A DNA stretch of 64,000 bases. It comes from Dryocola sp. LX212 (lineage in GTDB: Bacteria > Pseudomonadota > Gammaproteobacteria > Enterobacterales > Enterobacteriaceae). The notes below the pieces were generated by a model that was not told where the DNA came from, ran no database searches, and saw only the letters and a program-made list of their open reading frames with translations. Where the stretch lies: the NCBI GenBank assembly GCA_041504365.1, contig CP167917.1:186001-250000 (forward strand), in the 5' to 3' direction. Positions 61,740 to 64,000 of the stretch are shown here, piece after piece (the first letter of the stretch is position 1; each line of letters opens with the position of its first letter). Made by a program: the position numbers and the translations under genes.

Positions 61740-63026
61740 ATGGATGCATTTATATTATTAGCCACCCTCGCCGTGCTGCTGGCGGTGGGGATGCCCGTCG
61801 CCTTTGCCGTGGGCCTCAGCGCCATGGTCGGCGCGCTGTGGATTGATTTACCGCTCGAGGCGATCATGATCCAGATAACCAGCGGGGTGAACAAATTCAC
61901 GCTGCTGGCCATCCCGTTCTTTATTCTGGCGGGGGCGATTATGGCGGAAGGGGGCATTGCCAGACGTCTGGTGAACTTCGCCTACATCTTTGTCGGGTTT
62001 ATTCGTGGCGGCCTGTCGCTGGTGAATATCGTGGCGTCGACCTTCTTCGGGGCGATTTCAGGGTCGTCGGTGGCGGATACCGCCTCCATCGGCAGCGTGA
62101 TGATCCCGGAAATGGAGAAAAAGGGCTATCCGCGGGAATACGCGGCGGCGGTAACGGCGAGCGGATCGGTACAGGCGATACTTATCCCGCCCAGCCACAA
62201 CTCGGTGATTTATTCGCTGGCGGCAGGGGGCACGGTCTCCATCGCCACGCTGTTTATTGCCGGGATATTGCCCGGACTGCTGTTGGGGGCCAGCCTGATG
62301 GTGATGTGCCTGGGTTTTGCCCACAAGCGCGGCTATCCGAAGGGCGATCGCATTCCGTACAAACAGGCTTTAAAAATCTTCTTTGATGCGCTGTGGGGCC
62401 TGATGACCGTGGTGATTATCCTCGGCGGCATTCTGACCGGCGTGTTCACCGCCACGGAATCGGCGGCGGTGGCCTGCGTCTGGGCGTTCTTCGTCACCAT
62501 GTTTATCTACCGTGACTACAAATGGAACGAGCTGCCGAAGCTGATGTTCCGCACGGTGAAAACCGTCTCGATCGTCATGATTTTGATTGGTTTTGCGGCG
62601 GCCTTCGGCGCGGTGATGACCTACATGCAGCTGCCCGCGCGCATCACTGAGTTCTTCACGTCGCTGTCCGACAACAAGTACGTGATCCTCATGTACCTTA
62701 ACGTCATGCTGCTGCTGATCGGCACGCTGATGGATATGGCGCCGATCATCCTGATCTTAACGCCGGTGCTGCTGCCGGTGACCAACGCGCTGGGCATCGA
62801 CCCGGTGCATTTCGGGATGATCATGATGGTGAACCTGGGAATCGGGCTAATCACCCCGCCGGTGGGTTCGGTGCTGTTTGTGGCAAGCGCGGTCAGCAAG
62901 CAGAAAATCGAAGTGGTGGTGAAGGCCATGCTGCCGTTCTACGCCATGCTGCTGGTGGTGCTGGCGATGGTGACCTACATCCCGTGGGTGTCGCTTTGGC
63001 TGCCGCATGCGTTGGGGATGAACTAA
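61740..63026 (+). CDS. TRAP transporter large membrane subunit (DctM family)
   Basis: This 428-residue protein has about 12 membrane segments. The DctM signatures are FFILAGAIMAEGGIARRLVNF, FFGAISGSSVADTASIGSVMIPEM, LIPPSHNSVIYSLAAGG and NLGIGLITPPVGSVLFV. It drives sodium-coupled uptake together with the DctP- and DctQ-like products. The operon is inserted between tusA and zntA, which are neighbours in E. coli. Confidence 0.92.
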   Translation: MDAFILLATLAVLLAVGMPVAFAVGLSAMVGALWIDLPLEAIMIQITSGVNKFTLLAIPFFILAGAIMAEGGIARRLVNFAYIFVGFIRGGLSLVNIVASTFFGAISGSSVADTASIGSVMIPEMEKKGYPREYAAAVTASGSVQAILIPPSHNSVIYSLAAGGTVSIATLFIAGILPGLLLGASLMVMCLGFAHKRGYPKGDRIPYKQALKIFFDALWGLMTVVIILGGILTGVFTATESAAVACVWAFFVTMFIYRDYKWNELPKLMFRTVKTVSIVMILIGFAAAFGAVMTYMQLPARITEFFTSLSDNKYVILMYLNVMLLLIGTLMDMAPIILILTPVLLPVTNALGIDPVHFGMIMMVNLGIGLITPPVGSVLFVASAVSKQKIEVVVKAMLPFYAMLLVVLAMVTYIPWVSLWLPHALGMN

Positions 63027-63028
63027 AT

Positions 63029-63182
63029 CCGGCGGATGACGCTGGCGCTTATCCGCCCTACAAAACCAGGTTAACTCTCTCTGTCGTAGGTCGGATGGCG
63101 CTGGCGCTTATTCGCCCTACAAAACCAGGTTAACTCCTTTGTCGTAGTCGTAGGTCTGATAAGCGAAGCGTCATCCGACAAA
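63029..63182. repeat. Cluster of three REP units between dctM and zntA
   Basis: Three REP palindromes occur at about 63029-63062, 63085-63121 and 63147-63180 (cores GGCGCTTATCCGCC, GGCGCTTATTCGCC and GATAAGCGAAGCGTCATC). The first two are followed by the same CCTACAAAACCAGGTTAACTC spacer, so part of the array is a direct duplication. Confidence 0.8.
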
Positions 63183-63226
63183 AAAACCGTCAAGTTGGGG
63201 CCGGAAGGTTCAGCGTCATCCAGCTA

Positions 63227-64000
63227 TTATTTTTTCCGCAGCAGCCTCAGCGCGTTAGCCGTGACCAGTGCCGTTGCGCCTGAATCTGCCAGTACCGCCA
63301 GCCACAGGCCGGTCAGGCCCAAGAGCGTGGTAACCAGAAAAATGGCTTTCAGGCCCAGCGCGATGGTGATGTTCTGGCGGATGTTGTTATGGGTGGCTCT
63401 TGCTAAGCCGATCATGCCCGCAAGCTCGGTCAGGCGGTTATGCGTCAGCGCCGCATCGGCGGTTTCCAGAGCAACGTCCGTGCCGCTGCCCATGGCGATC
63501 CCGATGGTTGCCGCTTTCATGGCTGGGGCGTCGTTAATGCCGTCTCCCACCATTGCCAGCGGCCTTTGCGCGTTCAGCTCATTTACCGCTTTGACTTTAT
63601 CGGCGGGCAGCAGGCTGGCGCGGTAGTCCATGCCCAGCTCACCTGCGATAGCGGCTGCGGCGCGAGGGTTGTCGCCGGTCAGCATCACACCCTGTACGCC
63701 GATTTTATTCAATGCCTCTACTGCTTCTCGGGCATCGCTGCGCAAGGTATCTCGCATGGCGATAACGCCCAATAGCTCGTCCTGGCGGATCGCTGCGATG
63801 ACCGTCTGGCCTTCCGCTTCCAGCCGGGTAATGCGCTGCTGGCAGCTTTCAGTCAGCAAACCGGCGGGGAGTTTGCCCGGCGTGCTTAGCAGTACCGTTT
63901 CACCCTTGAAGGTCGCTTCCACGCCAGTCCCCGTCAGAGCGCGATGTGCCTGGGTAGGCGGAAGATCTAAGGATCTGCTCTGCGCTTCGCGGACAATTGC
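63227..64000 (-). CDS. zntA: Zn(II)/Cd(II)/Pb(II)-translocating P-type ATPase ZntA, C-terminal part
   Basis: The frame is open to the window edge; the last 257 residues are present. The nucleotide- and phosphate-hinge motifs LTGDNPRAAAAIAGELG and MVGDGINDAPAMKAA are intact, and the end ATHNNIRQNITIALGLKAIFLVTTLLG is as in E. coli ZntA, including the membrane segment with the metal-site aspartate in AVLADSGATALVTANALRLL. It exports zinc, cadmium and lead. The 5' part lies beyond the window. Confidence 0.95.
   Translation of the reverse strand, partial: AIVREAQSRSLDLPPTQAHRALTGTGVEATFKGETVLLSTPGKLPAGLLTESCQQRITRLEAEGQTVIAAIRQDELLGVIAMRDTLRSDAREAVEALNKIGVQGVMLTGDNPRAAAAIAGELGMDYRASLLPADKVKAVNELNAQRPLAMVGDGINDAPAMKAATIGIAMGSGTDVALETADAALTHNRLTELAGMIGLARATHNNIRQNITIALGLKAIFLVTTLLGLTGLWLAVLADSGATALVTANALRLLRKK

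Noticed and set aside
1-64000. CRISPR arrays, rRNA or tRNA genes, integrases, intact insertion sequences
   Set aside because: Scanned by eye for regularly spaced repeats, tRNA-like cloverleaf ends and transposase motifs; none was found.

Overview
The window is chromosomal DNA of a member of the Enterobacteriaceae, probably from the Enterobacter/Leclercia/Lelliottia/Cedecea neighbourhood; I cannot fix the genus. The evidence is a backbone that follows Escherichia coli gene order and protein lengths closely: yhjG-yhjE-yhjD-yhjC, then gor-rlmJ-prlC-rsmJ, then uspA-uspB-pitA-yhiN, and finally yhhT-dcrB-yhhQ-tusA-zntA. REP-type palindromes sit between several of these genes. No rRNA, tRNA, CRISPR array, integrase or intact insertion sequence was seen.

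Backbone segments. 1-6.0 kb: yhjG (cut by the window start), a degenerate CcdA-like antitoxin, yhjE, yhjD, yhjC. 6.1-9.5 kb: an SDR oxidoreductase, a YgiW-type stress protein, and the yjiS/yjiR pair. 9.7-17.5 kb: a membrane protein of unknown role, gor, a bactofilin, rlmJ, prlC, rsmJ. 17.9-20.2 kb: a decayed TetR-cupin-MFS-LeuA cassette where E. coli has dtpB. 20.3-24.5 kb: uspA, uspB, pitA, yhiN. 57.1-64 kb: yhhT, dcrB, yhhQ, tusA, a TRAP transporter, and zntA (cut by the window end).

Between yhiN and yhhT lies about 32 kb of accessory DNA made of separate blocks. (a) 24.9-31.0 kb is an AT-rich, Clostridium-like operon: thiolase, phosphate butyryltransferase, butyrate kinase, acetoacetate decarboxylase, acetyl-CoA synthetase. 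Together these could turn acetyl-CoA into acetone while saving ATP. An IprA-like regulator is encoded next to it. (b) 32.7-36.2 kb is a FecCD-type ABC importer with a ModE-like operator just upstream and a leaderless ModA-like protein alongside, which points to molybdate or tungstate uptake. (c) 36.4-41.6 kb holds a LysR gene and a catabolic operon: hydroxyacid dehydrogenase, two-part transketolase, MFS permease. (d) 42.0-46.5 kb is an overlapping operon with a BesD/HalD-type Fe/2-oxoglutarate oxygenase carrying the hydroxylase triad HxD, a methyltransferase, an ATP-grasp ligase, an EamA exporter and an AraC regulator. A pita-bread-fold hydrolase converges on it. It looks like a small-molecule (modified amino acid or dipeptide) cluster. 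(e) 48.5-56.9 kb is a scaffold-peptide cluster of the 3-thiaglutamate (tgl/pearlin) type: CmoA-like methyltransferase, zinc-ribbon methyltransferase, M50 protease, 45-residue acidic scaffold peptide, DUF692/MNIO enzyme, its partner protein, LanB-like peptide aminoacyl-tRNA ligase, MFS exporter.

How block (e) probably works, by homology: the ligase adds an amino acid (cysteine in the known system) to the C-terminus of the peptide, the MNIO pair removes a carbon from it oxidatively, the methyltransferases modify it with a carboxy-SAM-derived group, the protease releases the small product and regenerates the scaffold, and the MFS protein exports it. The same principle is known from Pseudomonas syringae. 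Blocks (a), (d) and (e) are the most notable content of the window.
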